NCBI RefSeq assembly: GCF_000731095.1
Contig: NZ_JMTZ01000043.1
Location: forward strand, 1-64,000
From: Lysobacter antibioticus
GTDB lineage: Bacteria; Pseudomonadota; Gammaproteobacteria; Xanthomonadales; Xanthomonadaceae
DNA length: 64,000 nucleotides
Direction: 5' to 3'
Shown here: positions 25,753-35,496 of the stretch, in pieces
Position numbering within the stretch: the stretch's first letter is position 1
Layout of the letters: every line of letters starts with the position of its first letter
Position numbers and translations under genes: made by a program
The notes under the pieces: generated by a model
The model's database searches: none
What the model was told of the DNA's origin: nothing
Seen by the model: only the letters and a program-made list of their open reading frames with translations

Positions 25753-26124
25753 TCAGTGCGCGTCATCGTCGAGCTCGTCGAGCAATTTGCGCAGATCGGC
25801 GATGTCCTTGCGGCTGAGCTTGCGCTGCTCGCTGAAGTGCGCGACTAGGGGCGCGACGCGGCCGTCGAACAAACGGTCCAGCAGGCTGCGGCTCTCGCCC
25901 ATCACCCAGTCCTCGCGCTTGAGCACCGGCGCGTACAGATAACGGCGGCCGTCCTTGTCGGCGCGCACGGCCCCCTTGTTCAACAGCCGGTTGAGCAGGG
26001 TCTTGATCGTCGCTTCCTGCCAGTGCTGACTGTCGGCGAGCGCGGCGATGACCTCTTCGGCCGACTGCGGGTGGCGGCGCCACAACACGTCCATGACGAG
26101 AGATTCGGCTTCGCTGATCTGCAT
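25753..26124 (-). CDS. BlaI/MecI/CopY family transcriptional repressor
   Basis: 123 residues. The winged-helix N-terminus is characteristic: ISEAESLVMDVLWRRHPQSAEEVIAAL, then HWQEATIKTLLNRLLNKGAVRADKDGRRYLYAPVL. The C-terminal dimerisation helices contain LFDGRVAPLVAHFSEQRKLSRKDIADLRKLLDEL, which includes the region normally cut by BlaR1 partners. Upstream are two BlaI-type operator dyads that overlap a TTGACA promoter, so autoregulation of this gene and the peptidase gene is strongly suggested. Confidence 0.93.
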   Translation of the reverse strand: MQISEAESLVMDVLWRRHPQSAEEVIAALADSQHWQEATIKTLLNRLLNKGAVRADKDGRRYLYAPVLKREDWVMGESRSLLDRLFDGRVAPLVAHFSEQRKLSRKDIADLRKLLDELDDDAH

Positions 26125-26125
26125 C

Positions 26126-26140
26126 GTTTACATCCGTAGT
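26126..26140. promoter_or_regulatory. BlaI-type operator, proximal
   Basis: GTTTACATCCGTAGT contains the dyad TTACA-N2-CGTAG, close to the BlaI/MecI half-site pattern TTACA-N2-TGTAR. It lies 2 bp upstream of the repressor ATG and around the predicted transcription start. Confidence 0.6.
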
Positions 26141-26148
26141 TTTTATTT

Positions 26149-26176
26149 AGATTACGCCTGTAAACGATGCTGTCAA
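26149..26176 (-). promoter_or_regulatory. Promoter of the blaI/blaR1-like operon
   Basis: On the minus strand a perfect TTGACA -35 box (complement of 26171-26176) is followed after 16 bp by TAATCT (complement of 26149-26154). The start would be near 26142, giving a very short leader. Both operator dyads lie within or next to this promoter. Confidence 0.55.
26152..26166. promoter_or_regulatory. BlaI-type operator, distal
   Basis: On the minus strand the site reads GTTTACAGGCGTAAT (dyad TTACA-N2-CGTAA), an inverted copy of the proximal site. It occupies the -35/-10 spacer. The two sites together form a perfect 12-bp outer inverted repeat, GCATCGTTTACA (26121-26132) and TGTAAACGATGC (26159-26170). 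Confidence 0.6.
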
Positions 26177-26208
26177 GCCCGCCCTCGGCGGAATGCGATA
26201 CTGCTCGC

Positions 26209-28296
26209 ATGACCGCTCCCGCCCGCTTCGATTCCCTCGACGACGCCGTCGCTTTCCTCTACGAACGGCTGCCCGGCCCACTGCATGTCGGTGCCCCGCT
26301 CGGCCTGGGCAAGCCGCATCGGCTGCTCAATGCGCTGTACGCCCGGGCCGAACGCGAAACCGCGCGTCCGCTGCATCTGTACACGGCGCTGTCGCTGGAT
26401 CCGCCAGGAGCCGGCAAGGGTTTGGAGGGGCGTTTCGTCGGTCCGTTCGCGCAGCGCCATTTCGGCGACGACTTCCCGCGCCTGCGCTATGTGCAGGCGC
26501 TCAAGCGCAACACCCTGCCGGCGCATATCGAGATCGAAGAGTTCTATCTGCAATCGGGCGCGCTGCTCAACGCCGTCGCCGCCCAGCGCCGTTACGCCAG
26601 CCTCAACTACACCCACGTCGCACGCGCTCTGGCCGACCGCGGCGTCAATGCCATCGTGCAGAAGGTCGCGGCCGAGCCCGGCGGCGATCGCCTGTCCTTG
26701 TCGTGCAACACCGACCTGACCTGCGATGCGGTCGACGCGATCGTCGCCCGCGGCCTGCCGCGGCCGGTGCTGATCGCCGAAGTCGATCCGCAACTGCCCT
26801 GGCTCGGCGGCAGCGCCGCCGTCGACCCCGGCTTTTTCGACGCAGTGGTGACTCCGCCGGGTCCGCATCCGAAACTGTTCGGGCTGCCCCGGCAACCGGT
26901 CGCCGACGCCGACTACGCGATCGGCTTCTACGCCAGCACCCTGGTGCGCGACGGCGGCACCCTGCAGATCGGCATCGGCACCCTGGCCGATGCGCTGTGC
27001 CATGCGCTGGCGCTGCGGCATACCGACAATGCGGCGTACTTGCGGGTGGTGAAGGCGTTGGGGGTCGAAGTGGACGAAGCGGGTGCGCCGGTTGGGCGAA
27101 CCGCTTTCAGCGCCAATGACCTGAGCTTGGGGCGTAACGCGATGGCGCCGGTTGCGCCGGTTGGACAACCTGCTTCTAGTGCCAATGACCTGAGCTTGGG
27201 GCGTAACGCGATGGCGCCAGTTGCGCCGCTTGGACCATTTAGCACTGGGCTTTTTGGCTGTTCCGAGATGATCAACGAAGGGTTTCGGCGTCTCGTCGAA
27301 GTCGGCGTGATCAAGCGCAAGGTCGTCGACGACCTGGAGCTCATGCGCCGGCTCGACGACGGCAGCGCAAGCCCCGCAGACGATGCGCGGCTCGAAGACG
27401 AAGGCGAATTCCTGCAGGGCGGCTTCTATCTGGGCTCGCCGGACTTCTACCAGTGGCTGCGCACCTTGTCGGACGAGCAACGGCGCGGCATCGGCATGCG
27501 CCGGATCAGCGAGGTCAACGAACTCTACGGCGGCAACGAGACACTCGAACGCCTACAACGCCGCGATGCGCGTTTCTTCAACAGCTGCATGATGGCGACC
27601 GCGCTCGGTGCGGCAGTCTCGGACACGCTCGACGACGGCCGTGTCGTGTCCGGCGTGGGCGGCCAATACAACTTCGTCGCCATGGCGCATGCGTTGCCGA
27701 ACGCGCGCTCGGTGTTGATGCTGCGCTCGACCCGCGAAAGCGCCGGCACGGTGCGCTCCAACGTGGTCTGGAACTACGCCCAGGCCACCATTCCGCGCCA
27801 TCTGCGCGACGTCTACATCACCGAATACGGCATCGCCCACCTGCGCGGCAAGACCGACGAGGACTGCATCGAGGCGATGTGCGCGATCGCCGACACGCGC
27901 TTCGCCGGCGCCCTGCGCGAAGCTGCACGCGCCTCCGGCAAGCTGGCGCCGGGCGCGGCGCAGCCGGCGTCGAGCGCACGCGGCGGCGCCAACACCCCGG
28001 AACGTTTGCGCGACCTGCTCGCCCCGTTCCGCGCCGACGGCACCCTGCCCGACTATCCGCTCGGCAGCGACTTCACCGAAGTCGAACAACGCCTCGTCAA
28101 GGCGCTAGGCCTGTTGAAGGCCAGTACGACCACGCGCGCGGGCACCGCCCGCACCGTGCTGCGGGCCTTGTTCTCCCGGCCCGGCCACGACCGCGAGGCC
28201 ATGCAACGGATGGACCTGGTACGACCGGCCGGCCTCGGCGACAAGCTGCAGGCGCGACTGCTGTCGTGGGCGCTGGCACAAGACGGGCAAGGCTGA
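26209..28296 (+). CDS. Acetyl-CoA hydrolase/transferase family protein with an in-frame repeat insert
   Basis: 695 residues from ATG 26209. The N-terminal CoA-transferase-like half includes LGLGKPHRLLNALYARAE and SLSCNTDLTCDAVDAIV. The C-terminal AcetylCoA_hyd_C region includes GIGTLADAL, STGLFGCSEMINEGFRRLVEVGVIKRK, VSGVGGQYNFVAMAHAL and YITEYGIAHLRGKTDEDCIEAM. Such enzymes move or hydrolyse CoA between short acyl groups; the substrate is not predictable. At about residues 292-343 two copies of SANDLSLGRNAMAPVAP(V/L)G interrupt the conserved region, encoded by a 69-bp direct repeat. The gene is divergent from the BlaI-type repressor gene, so its promoter shares that region and could be co-controlled. 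Confidence 0.88.
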   Translation: MTAPARFDSLDDAVAFLYERLPGPLHVGAPLGLGKPHRLLNALYARAERETARPLHLYTALSLDPPGAGKGLEGRFVGPFAQRHFGDDFPRLRYVQALKRNTLPAHIEIEEFYLQSGALLNAVAAQRRYASLNYTHVARALADRGVNAIVQKVAAEPGGDRLSLSCNTDLTCDAVDAIVARGLPRPVLIAEVDPQLPWLGGSAAVDPGFFDAVVTPPGPHPKLFGLPRQPVADADYAIGFYASTLVRDGGTLQIGIGTLADALCHALALRHTDNAAYLRVVKALGVEVDEAGAPVGRTAFSANDLSLGRNAMAPVAPVGQPASSANDLSLGRNAMAPVAPLGPFSTGLFGCSEMINEGFRRLVEVGVIKRKVVDDLELMRRLDDGSASPADDARLEDEGEFLQGGFYLGSPDFYQWLRTLSDEQRRGIGMRRISEVNELYGGNETLERLQRRDARFFNSCMMATALGAAVSDTLDDGRVVSGVGGQYNFVAMAHALPNARSVLMLRSTRESAGTVRSNVVWNYAQATIPRHLRDVYITEYGIAHLRGKTDEDCIEAMCAIADTRFAGALREAARASGKLAPGAAQPASSARGGANTPERLRDLLAPFRADGTLPDYPLGSDFTEVEQRLVKALGLLKASTTTRAGTARTVLRALFSRPGHDREAMQRMDLVRPAGLGDKLQARLLSWALAQDGQG
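27082..27240 (+). repeat. 69-bp direct repeat inside the acetyl-CoA hydrolase gene
   Basis: The unit AGYGCCAATGACCTGAGCTT (start of each copy) begins at 27109 and again at 27178, a 69-bp period. A partial copy of the flanking GGTGCGCCGGTTGG segment lies just before. The period is a multiple of three and both copies are in frame. Confidence 0.85.
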
Positions 28297-28366
28297 GCTC
28301 GCTTATTCAGGCCTAGTGTCCAGCGTAGACCAATCGAGGCGCTGCGGGCCGCAAGTCCATCCAGAT

Positions 28367-28398
<32 letters not shown>

Positions 28399-28473
28399 TT
28401 GATGAGCTTGGCGCAGGATCGAATTTGCGAGAACACCCAGAGACCCGGAGGGCGCCGCACAGGACGTGCGGCG

Positions 28474-28507
28474 TTTTTCGATAAGACAGGGATGTCTTAT
28501 CGAAAAA
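28474..28507. repeat. Perfect 15-bp hairpin
   Basis: TTTTTCGATAAGACA and its exact complement flank a GGGA loop. With A/T-rich arms it could act as a terminator on either strand for the upstream acetyl-CoA hydrolase gene, or it may be a dispersed palindromic repeat. Confidence 0.7.
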
Positions 28508-28683
28508 TCCCGGCGCGCGCACCGACCTCGCAGGGGAGCTTCGTCAAGGAGAGCCCTTTTCTTTGGTTATCTTTCTTTTGGGCTTAGCAAAAGAAAGTAA
28601 CCCGGCCGCGTCAGCGGACGGAAGCCTTGCTGTGGCTGTTGCTTCATAGCTCTGCGGCAAGAAGCGCCGCAACCGCCAGCGGC

Positions 28684-28818
28684 GCGGTCGCGGCTTGCGC
28701 CGCTCCTACCCCGGCGAAAGCACGCCGCGTCGATGAATGACATCGGCTTTGGGGCCTCTGCGCGTCCCGCGGTCGCGGCTCATGACCGAAGGAAATCCAG
28801 TAGGACGCCGCTCCTACA
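28684..28818. repeat. REP-like elements
   Basis: GCGGCTTGCGCCGCTCCTAC-type sequence at 28684-28709 and a second GCCGCTCCTAC copy at 28808-28818. This is the same type of palindrome-rich extragenic repeat common in pseudomonads and xanthomonads. Confidence 0.5.
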
Positions 28819-28863
28819 GGAGAAGGATTCGCAAGGCTCCGCTCTTCAAGCAAGAGCCGACCC

Positions 28864-29694
28864 TCAGTAGGCCCCCTGCGTCTCGCCCGCGGGCGCCCGC
28901 TTACGCGCCGATACGCGAGCGAACAGCCGATACCCGAGGCGGATGCCCGGTTTCTCGACGAAGCGATAGGTCAACCACGCGGCCGGAATCGCCAGCGCCA
29001 AACTGATCGCCGCACAGCCGGCATACGCCGCTCCCGGCGGAAGGTGCTCGTGCGACCGTGCGAACACGCCATACAAGAGCGACACCACAAACGGATGCAC
29101 GAGATAAAGCGAGTAGCTGATCGTACCCAGGAAACAGGTCGCACGATTCACCAGCAGCCGATTATTTGCCAGCAACAGGCCGAGCAGCATCGCGCCGTAG
29201 AACACGGCGCTCTGGTTCCAACCGCTCAACCCAGGCACCGGCGGCAGCATCCGATAGAACAATAAGGCGTTGCCGATCACGCCGACCAACAACAGAGCAA
29301 CGCCGAGCGGTCGGCGAATGCGCACGGGCTTGTCGCGCAGGCATAACCAGAGCTGAAACAGGACGCAGCCCCAGGCCAATACCAGCCAATGCGTCAAAGC
29401 CAGCAGCAAGGGCGCGATGCGGAACCACCGGTTCAGATAAAAACTGCGCAAGGCCACGCCCGATGCGGCATGGCGCGGCCAGGTCAGGGACAACGAAAAC
29501 GCACTCATGACGAAGAACAGGGCGACACGGGTGACCGCCCATCGACGAACGGCAGGAGCGCCGCTGGCACGGCGAGATCGGGATCGGCCATCGCCATGAC
29601 GTGATAGATCACCACATACAAGGCGGCCAGTCCGCAGCGCATCCAACTGGGGCAAGCGGGACTGCAGCGGCTCGGTGTCGAGGTCTTGTGCCAT
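28864..29694 (-). pseudogene. Acyltransferase 3 (OafA/YrhL-type), frame-disrupted and shortened
   Basis: The frame from 29694 is open for 276 codons, but homology changes frame twice. It opens as RLPQLDALR, and the expected continuation GLAALYVVIYHVMAMADPDLAVPAALLPFVDG is in another frame (about 29630-29530). It then returns to the first frame at VALFFVMSAFSLSLTWPR. Two compensating indels therefore replace about 35-40 residues, including the conserved His of the first helix (YHV), which is important in this family. The remainder (RSFYLNRWFRIAPLLL, SYSLYLVHPFVVSLLYG) is normal, but the total is short against about 350-400. Membrane O-acyltransferase ancestry is clear; the present product is probably inactive, unless the indels are assembly errors. 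Confidence 0.72.
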
Positions 29695-29881
29695 GCCATG
29701 TCATGGCCTCGGCAGCTAAGGAAGGACTCGGTCGCCGGCGCGATCCGCCGGAGGGCGTCATCCGGCTCGGTTCCGGATCGGCCCTGAGCCTCGTCATGGG
29801 TTGGTGCGACCGCCGGAGCGTCGTCGCACCTTGCCTTGCAGGCCCACGCCGCCGAGCGGCGGCGCGGCCTGCCGGGACCGG

Positions 29882-31882
29882 TCAGGCCAGGTTCTTGACC
29901 GCCGACACCACGCGCTCGACGGTGAAGCCGAAGTGCGGGAACAGGGCCTCGGCCGGGGCCGAGGCACCGAAGCCGTCGATGCCGATCACGTCGCCGTCCA
30001 GGCCGACATACTTGCGCCAGAAGCCGGTGACGCCGGCCTCGATCGCAACGCGCTTGCGCACCGCATTGGGCAGCACCGACTCGCGGTACTCGAAGGGCTG
30101 GCGGTCGAACACGTCGCTCGACGGCATCGACACCACGCGTACCTTGAGGCCTTCGGCGCTAAGCACGTCGGCAGCCTGGGTGGCGAGGCCGACTTCGGAA
30201 CCGGTCGCGATCAGGATCGCGTCCGGGGTGCCTTCGCTGTCGCGCAGCACGTAGCCGCCGAGCGCGATCTGCTTGACCTGCTCGTCGTTGCGCGGCTGAT
30301 GCATCAGGTTCTGACGCGAGAAGATCAGGCAGCTCGGGCCGTCCTTGCGCTCGATCGCCGCACGCCACGACACCGCCGACTCGACCGCGTCGCAGGGACG
30401 CCAGACGTCGTTGTCGGGGATGTAGCGCAGCGACGCCAGGTGCTCGACCGGCTGGTGGGTCGGGCCGTCTTCGCCGAGACCGATCGAATCGTGGGTGTAG
30501 ACGTGGATCGCGTGCGCGCCCATCAGCGCGCTCATGCGCACGGCGTTGCGGGCGTAGTCGCTGAACACCAGGAAGGTGGCGTCGTAGGGGATGAAACCGC
30601 CGTGCAACTGCAGACCGTTGCTGATCGCGGTCATCGCGAACTCGCGCACGCCGTAATAGATGTAGTTGGCGTTGGGGTCGTCGGTCGCGACCGACTTGCT
30701 GCCCTTCCACAGGGTCAGGTTGGAATGCGCCAGGTCGGCGGAACCGCCGATCAGTTCCGGCAGCAGCGGCGCGAAAGTCTCGATCGCCATCTGCGAAGCC
30801 TTGCGCGAGGCGATGGTCGGGCCGTCGGCCTGCAGCTTGGCGATGTAGGCGTTGGCCTGGGCGAGGAAGTCGTCGGGCAGCTCGCCGTGCGAACGGCGGG
30901 TCAGCTCGGCGGCCTCGTCGGGATAACGCGCGGCATAGGCGTCGAACAGACGGTTCCACTGGTCCTCGCGGACCAGGCCGGTGCTGCGCGAACGCCAGCC
31001 GTCGTAGATGCTTTCGGGAATCTCGAAGTCGCCGTACGGCCATTCCAGCGCGGCGCGGGTCGCGGCAATCTCGTCCTTGCCCAGCGGCGCGCCGTGCGAG
31101 GATTCCTTGCCGGCCTTGGCCGGCGAGCCGAAGCCGATGGTGGTGCGGCAGCAGATCAAGGTGGGCTTGTCGTCGTGCTTGAGCGCGGTGTCGATGGCGG
31201 TCTTGATCTCGACCGCGTCGTGACCGTTGACGTTGCGGATCACGCGCCAGCCGTAGGCCTCGAAGCGGGCCGGGGTGTCGTCGGTGAACCAGCCGTCGGT
31301 GTTGCCGTCGATGGAGATCTTGTTGTCGTCCCAGAACGCGACCAGCTTACCCAGGCCCCAGGTGCCGGCGAGCGAGGCGGCTTCGTGCGAGATGCCTTCC
31401 ATCAGGCAGCCGTCGCCCATGAACACCCAGGTGCGGTGATCGACGATGCTCAGCTCGGGGCGGTTGAAACGCTGCGCGAGCAGCTTCTCGCCGAGCGCCA
31501 TGCCGACCGCGTTGGCCAGGCCCTGGCCGAGCGGGCCGGTGGTGGTCTCCACGCCCGGGGTCATGAAGTTTTCCGGGTGGCCCGGGGTCTTGGACTCGAG
31601 CTGGCGGAAGCGCTTGAGGTCTTCGATCGACAGGTCGTAGCCGGACAGGTGCAGCAGTGCGTACTGCAGCATCGAACCGTGACCATTGGACAAGATGAAG
31701 CGGTCGCGGTTGAACCACTTCGGATTGTTCGGGTTGTGGGTCAGGTAGTCGTTCCAGAGCACCTCGGCGATGTCGGCCATGCCCATCGGCATGCCCGGAT
31801 GACCGGAGTTGGCGGCCTGCACCGCGTCGATGGCGAGGAAACGAATGGCGTTGGCAAGGTCGCGGCGGCTGTGCGTCGTCAT
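29882..31882 (-). CDS. tkt: Transketolase
   Basis: 666 residues from ATG 31882 ([21 protein letters not shown]); ATG 31894 would add four. The thiamine-diphosphate enzyme of the pentose phosphate pathway. TPP-binding motif [38 protein letters not shown], substrate His in [10 protein letters not shown], pyrimidine domain [23 protein letters not shown], and a C-terminal regulatory-type domain ending VVSAVKNLA. The length equals the family norm. No operon partner is adjacent. Confidence 0.97.
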   Translation of the reverse strand: MTTHSRRDLANAIRFLAIDAVQAANSGHPGMPMGMADIAEVLWNDYLTHNPNNPKWFNRDRFILSNGHGSMLQYALLHLSGYDLSIEDLKRFRQLESKTPGHPENFMTPGVETTTGPLGQGLANAVGMALGEKLLAQRFNRPELSIVDHRTWVFMGDGCLMEGISHEAASLAGTWGLGKLVAFWDDNKISIDGNTDGWFTDDTPARFEAYGWRVIRNVNGHDAVEIKTAIDTALKHDDKPTLICCRTTIGFGSPAKAGKESSHGAPLGKDEIAATRAALEWPYGDFEIPESIYDGWRSRSTGLVREDQWNRLFDAYAARYPDEAAELTRRSHGELPDDFLAQANAYIAKLQADGPTIASRKASQMAIETFAPLLPELIGGSADLAHSNLTLWKGSKSVATDDPNANYIYYGVREFAMTAISNGLQLHGGFIPYDATFLVFSDYARNAVRMSALMGAHAIHVYTHDSIGLGEDGPTHQPVEHLASLRYIPDNDVWRPCDAVESAVSWRAAIERKDGPSCLIFSRQNLMHQPRNDEQVKQIALGGYVLRDSEGTPDAILIATGSEVGLATQAADVLSAEGLKVRVVSMPSSDVFDRQPFEYRESVLPNAVRKRVAIEAGVTGFWRKYVGLDGDVIGIDGFGASAPAEALFPHFGFTVERVVSAVKNLA

Positions 31883-32141
31883 GGGAGTCTGCATGCTGGG
31901 GGCTTGGAAGCCGCTCCCGACGGGACCGGCGAAGAGCCGCCATTGTCCCATCCCGGCGCCGCCGTGTCGCCCCGAACCACTGGCCGAAAGCCGCACGCCG
32001 GGCTTGCAAATGCGCGGAAAACCGCGCTGGGCCTGCTCTGAGGGCAGGATCGGCACGCTCGCCACAAGCGATCGGTGCGCTAGGCCACGAAGCCCGCAGG
32101 GCCGATCGTGCCGACGGTCGCGCAAGCCCTTGCGCAAACGA

Positions 32142-32166
32142 AAAACCCGCCGTTCAGGCGGGTTTT
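32142..32166. terminator. Intrinsic terminator downstream of the symporter gene
   Basis: A 10-bp stem AAAACCCGCC/GGCGGGTTTT with a GTTCA loop, T-rich on both strands, 20 bp past the symporter stop codon. Confidence 0.85.
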
Positions 32167-32186
32167 CGTGCGCTCGGGCAGCGGCC

Positions 32187-33566
32187 TCAGTCCGCCAGGC
32201 TTTCGGCCGGCGGATCGGCGACGCCGCGCGACACCATCGCCGCGATGGCGATGTCGCCGGTGACGTTGAGCGTGGTCCGGCACATGTCGAGGAAGTGATT
32301 GACGCCGAGGATCAGGCCGATACCCTCGGCCGGCACGCCGACCATGGCGCAGATCATCGCCACCACCGGCAGCGAGCCCGAGGGCACGCCGGCGGTACCG
32401 ATGCCGCCCAGGATGCATACCAGCATCACCATCACCTGCTGGCCCAGGCTCAGGTCGACGCCGAAGAACTGGGCCAGGAAGATCACCGTGACGCCTTCGA
32501 ACAAGGCGGTGCCGTTCTGGTTGGCGGTCGCGCCGACGGTCAACACGAAGCGCGACACCCGACGCGGCAAGTGCAGCTCGTCTTCGGCCACGCGCAACGC
32601 AGTCGGCAGGGTGGCGTTGCTCGACGCGGTCGAGAATGCCAGCACCATCGCTTCCTGTACGCCCTTGAAGAACTCCATCGGCGAGCGGCCGCCGATGAAC
32701 TTCAGGGCCAGCGAATAGACCACGAACAGATGGATGGCGAGCGCAGCGACCACCACCGCGACGTACTTGGCGAGCTTGAACAACAGGTCCCAGCCGAACG
32801 CCGAAGCCAGGTTGAACATGAAACAGAACACCGCGTACGGCGCCAGCTTGATGACCAGGCCGATCAGGGTCATGGAGATGTCGAACAGGCCCTGGATGCC
32901 TTCGCGCAGAGTGTCCACGGCCTTGGAGCGGGTCAGCACCATGCCCACGCCGATCATCAGGGCGAAGAACATCACCGCGAGGATGGCGTCGTCGGCGGCG
33001 GCCTGGATGACGTTGCTGGGCACGATCGAGACCAGCATCTGAATGCCCTTGGGCGCATTGGCGCTGCCCTGGACGATGCTCTGCGCGCGCTCGGCGTTCT
33101 CGCTCATCAACAACTGCGCCTGGGCCGGGTCGACGCCGGCGCCGGGCTGAAACAGGTTGACCATGACCAGGCCGAGGATCACCGCCAGCGCCGACATCAG
33201 TACGGTCAGGCCGAGCGTGCGCCAACCCACACGGCCGAACGAACGGATGTCGCCCATCTCGCTCACGCCCATGACCAGCGCCGAGAACAGCAGCGGGATC
33301 ACCAACATGAAGATCAGGCGCAGGAAGATTTCGCCGGCCGGGCCGGTGACGGTTTCGGTGAGCAGCTTGAGCAGCGGGCGGCACTGCCAGGCGATGTCGG
33401 CGCCGGCCGTGGTGGCCGGACAGACCTGGCCGGCCAGTTGCGCGTAGGTGACGCTGCCGATGCCGGCGGCGTAGACGATCAGGCCGAGGACGAGGCCCGC
33501 GAGGAAGCCGATCGCCATCTTCCAATGCAACGGCAGCGGCTTGCGCGCGTTAAGGTTTTCGCTCAT
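32187..33566 (-). CDS. Dicarboxylate/amino acid:cation symporter (DAACS family)
   Basis: 459 residues from ATG 33566 ([16 protein letters not shown]). Eight membrane helices and two re-entrant loops. Substrate and Na+ sites are visible as [14 protein letters not shown] (serine-rich HP1 loop), [17 protein letters not shown] (unwound TM7), [14 protein letters not shown] (HP2) and [25 protein letters not shown] (TM8). Related to GltP/GltT/DctA; glutamate versus C4-dicarboxylate cannot be resolved. Stands alone with its own terminator. Confidence 0.93.
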   Translation of the reverse strand: MSENLNARKPLPLHWKMAIGFLAGLVLGLIVYAAGIGSVTYAQLAGQVCPATTAGADIAWQCRPLLKLLTETVTGPAGEIFLRLIFMLVIPLLFSALVMGVSEMGDIRSFGRVGWRTLGLTVLMSALAVILGLVMVNLFQPGAGVDPAQAQLLMSENAERAQSIVQGSANAPKGIQMLVSIVPSNVIQAAADDAILAVMFFALMIGVGMVLTRSKAVDTLREGIQGLFDISMTLIGLVIKLAPYAVFCFMFNLASAFGWDLLFKLAKYVAVVVAALAIHLFVVYSLALKFIGGRSPMEFFKGVQEAMVLAFSTASSNATLPTALRVAEDELHLPRRVSRFVLTVGATANQNGTALFEGVTVIFLAQFFGVDLSLGQQVMVMLVCILGGIGTAGVPSGSLPVVAMICAMVGVPAEGIGLILGVNHFLDMCRTTLNVTGDIAIAAMVSRGVADPPAESLAD

Positions 33567-33720
33567 GAATCCGGCCTGGCCCAAACAGCGGGCAGGATAC
33601 ACCAGGGGCTTGCGGCGGCCTCGCTGCGTCGCAGCCATACCGGCCGAGGCCGGCGGAGCACGCGTCGGCGGGCGGAGCGGCGATCGCGGCGCCCGCTCAG
33701 GGCGCCGGCCGGCTTAGGAG

Positions 33721-33777
33721 GGCTCGTTCGAGCATGGCTCGCTCGAACATGCCTCGCTCAAGCAGGGCTCGCTCAGG
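33721..33777. repeat. 15-bp tandem repeat overlapping the batD stop codon
   Basis: Units GGCTCGTTCGAGCAT, GGCTCGCTCGAACAT and GCCTCGCTCAAGCAG, plus a 12-bp partial, follow head to tail. The last unit contains the batD stop (complement of TCA 33773-33775). Confidence 0.8.
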
Positions 33778-35491
33778 ACGGCTTGCGCGGGGGATACAGC
33801 GGCGGCAACGGTGACGCTGCCGTCTGCTCCGCCTCGTGCCACGACGGCCCCTGGGCGAAGGCCTGACGCAGTTGCGCACGCGCGGCGACGCCGTCGCCCC
33901 CGCCCCAGCGCGCGCGGCGCAGGGCCTGTACCGCCTCGCGCTGGGCCGGATCGGCCAGGCGCTCGACCAGTTCGTCGTCGTCGGCCGCCGGCGGATGCGC
34001 CAGCGAACGCAGCACGGTCGCGATGTGGTCGAAATCGGCCAGATCGATCATCTGGCGCAAAGCCGGCACGTTGACCGGCACGCGTTTCACCGCAACGCTG
34101 GCCTCCGCAGTGGCCTCGGCGCCCGGTTTCGGCAGCAAGCTGGCCGGATGGCTGCGCAGATGCAAGGCCCAGACCAAGGTCGCCAACCACAGCGCCGCGA
34201 ACAGCAGCGCCGCCAAGGCCCAAGCGCTGGAGATGCCGCCCGCGGGCGCGGCGCCGACAGCCGCTCCCGCCGCACCGGCCGGCAAGGCATCGGCGAGGGT
34301 CGTGGCCGCCCCTGCGGCACCCGCAGCCGCAGGAGCCGCGGCGGCCGCACCGCCCGCCGCCGCGATCGTCCACGACAGCGGCGGCAGCGCGCTGCTGCGC
34401 GGCTTGCCGGTGGCGACGTCCCACCACTCCATGCGCAGGCCGTCGAGCCGGGTCGGGCCGGTGCGCGAGGGCACCAGCGAGAACTTGCGCGTCAGCTTCA
34501 CCCGAGGGCGGCCGTCGGCGAAACCGTCGTCGGCCTGGACCGGCTCGGGAAACACTTGCACGCCGTCGATCGGCGGCAGTTCCAGCCCGGGCAACTGCGC
34601 CGCGTTGGCGCCGTCGACCGTCGCCTCGACCACCAGGGTCGCCGCGCTGCCGACTCGCAGTTCCTGCGGCGTGGAGCGATAACGCAGGTTCAGGTCGTGC
34701 AAGGGCAGCCACGGCTGCGGCGCGTCGGCCGGCAGCGCCTGCACGTTCAGATTGCGCGGCCGGGCGCGCGCGCGCAGTTCGTCGCCGCTGCCGCCCATGA
34801 TCTGGTCGATGAAGCTCGGCGCGCTGCGCCCCTCGAACAGCGCCGCCGGCACGCTGAGCGCGCCGCTGCGTTCGGGCACCAGCAGGAAACGCCGTTCGAC
34901 CACGGTGTAGCGGCGTCCGGCGATATCGCGGCTGTACTGCGCGTCGTCGCCGACCCGCATCAACGACGCGCCCTCCGGCACCGGCTGGTCGATCTTGCCG
35001 GCCAGCAAGGGCACCGCCGCGTACAGGCGCACCACCCAGCCCACTGCCTGTTGCACGTAGGGGCTGAGGTCGTCGGCCTCGCTCTCGATGAAGACGTCGC
35101 CGCCCGCGCCCTGCGGCGCGCTGGCCGGTTCGCCCAGCACTTCCAACTCCAGGGGCTGGGTGCGCTCGCTGCCGACTTGCAGCGCCGCAATCGCGATGCG
35201 GCCGCTGCGGCGCGGCTGCAGCAGCACCGAGAATTGGCTGCGCACGGCCAGGCCGTTCTTGCCCGGCACCATCTCGCTGTTGCTGCGGCTGGCGCTCAAC
35301 ACGAAATCGCTGCGCAGCGGAGCGAAGTCGGGACTGTTGCCGAGCGAGCCGGTGGTCTCGACGTTCAAGGTCACCGTTTCGCCGGCATTGATGCGCTCGC
35401 GGTCGAGCCAGGCGCGCGTTTGCGCGAACGCGCCCGTGCTGAGCGTCGCCAGCAACAACCACAACCCAAGTTGGCCCATCCATCGCGACAT
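33773..35491 (-). CDS. batD: BatD-like periplasmic/membrane protein (oxygen tolerance)
   Basis: 572 residues from ATG 35491. Signal peptide (LGLWLLLATLSTGAFA|QT), then tandem beta-sandwich domains of the BatD type (RAWLDRERINAGETVTLNVETTG; AAVPLLAGKIDQPVPEGASL; LRYRSTPQELRVGSAATLVVEA). An Ala/Gly-rich linker leads to one membrane helix (AWALAALLFAALWLATLVWAL) and a cytoplasmic tail. Last gene of the MoxR/Bat operon, 5 bp after the BatB/C-like gene. Bat proteins are linked to aerotolerance or envelope stress in Bacteroides, but their molecular role is unsettled. Confidence 0.87.
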   Translation of the reverse strand: MSRWMGQLGLWLLLATLSTGAFAQTRAWLDRERINAGETVTLNVETTGSLGNSPDFAPLRSDFVLSASRSNSEMVPGKNGLAVRSQFSVLLQPRRSGRIAIAALQVGSERTQPLELEVLGEPASAPQGAGGDVFIESEADDLSPYVQQAVGWVVRLYAAVPLLAGKIDQPVPEGASLMRVGDDAQYSRDIAGRRYTVVERRFLLVPERSGALSVPAALFEGRSAPSFIDQIMGGSGDELRARARPRNLNVQALPADAPQPWLPLHDLNLRYRSTPQELRVGSAATLVVEATVDGANAAQLPGLELPPIDGVQVFPEPVQADDGFADGRPRVKLTRKFSLVPSRTGPTRLDGLRMEWWDVATGKPRSSALPPLSWTIAAAGGAAAAAPAAAGAAGAATTLADALPAGAAGAAVGAAPAGGISSAWALAALLFAALWLATLVWALHLRSHPASLLPKPGAEATAEASVAVKRVPVNVPALRQMIDLADFDHIATVLRSLAHPPAADDDELVERLADPAQREAVQALRRARWGGGDGVAARAQLRQAFAQGPSWHEAEQTAASPLPPLYPPRKPS

Positions 35492-35496
35492 CGGTT

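Noticed and set aside
24490-26124. Beta-lactamase resistance locus
   Set aside because: The pair is BlaI/BlaR1-like, but no beta-lactamase or penicillin-binding sensor domain is present.
28680-28820. tRNA-like or CRISPR-like palindromes
   Set aside because: Palindromes are REP-type, without a cloverleaf or regularly spaced unique spacers. No CRISPR or tRNA could be supported anywhere in the window.
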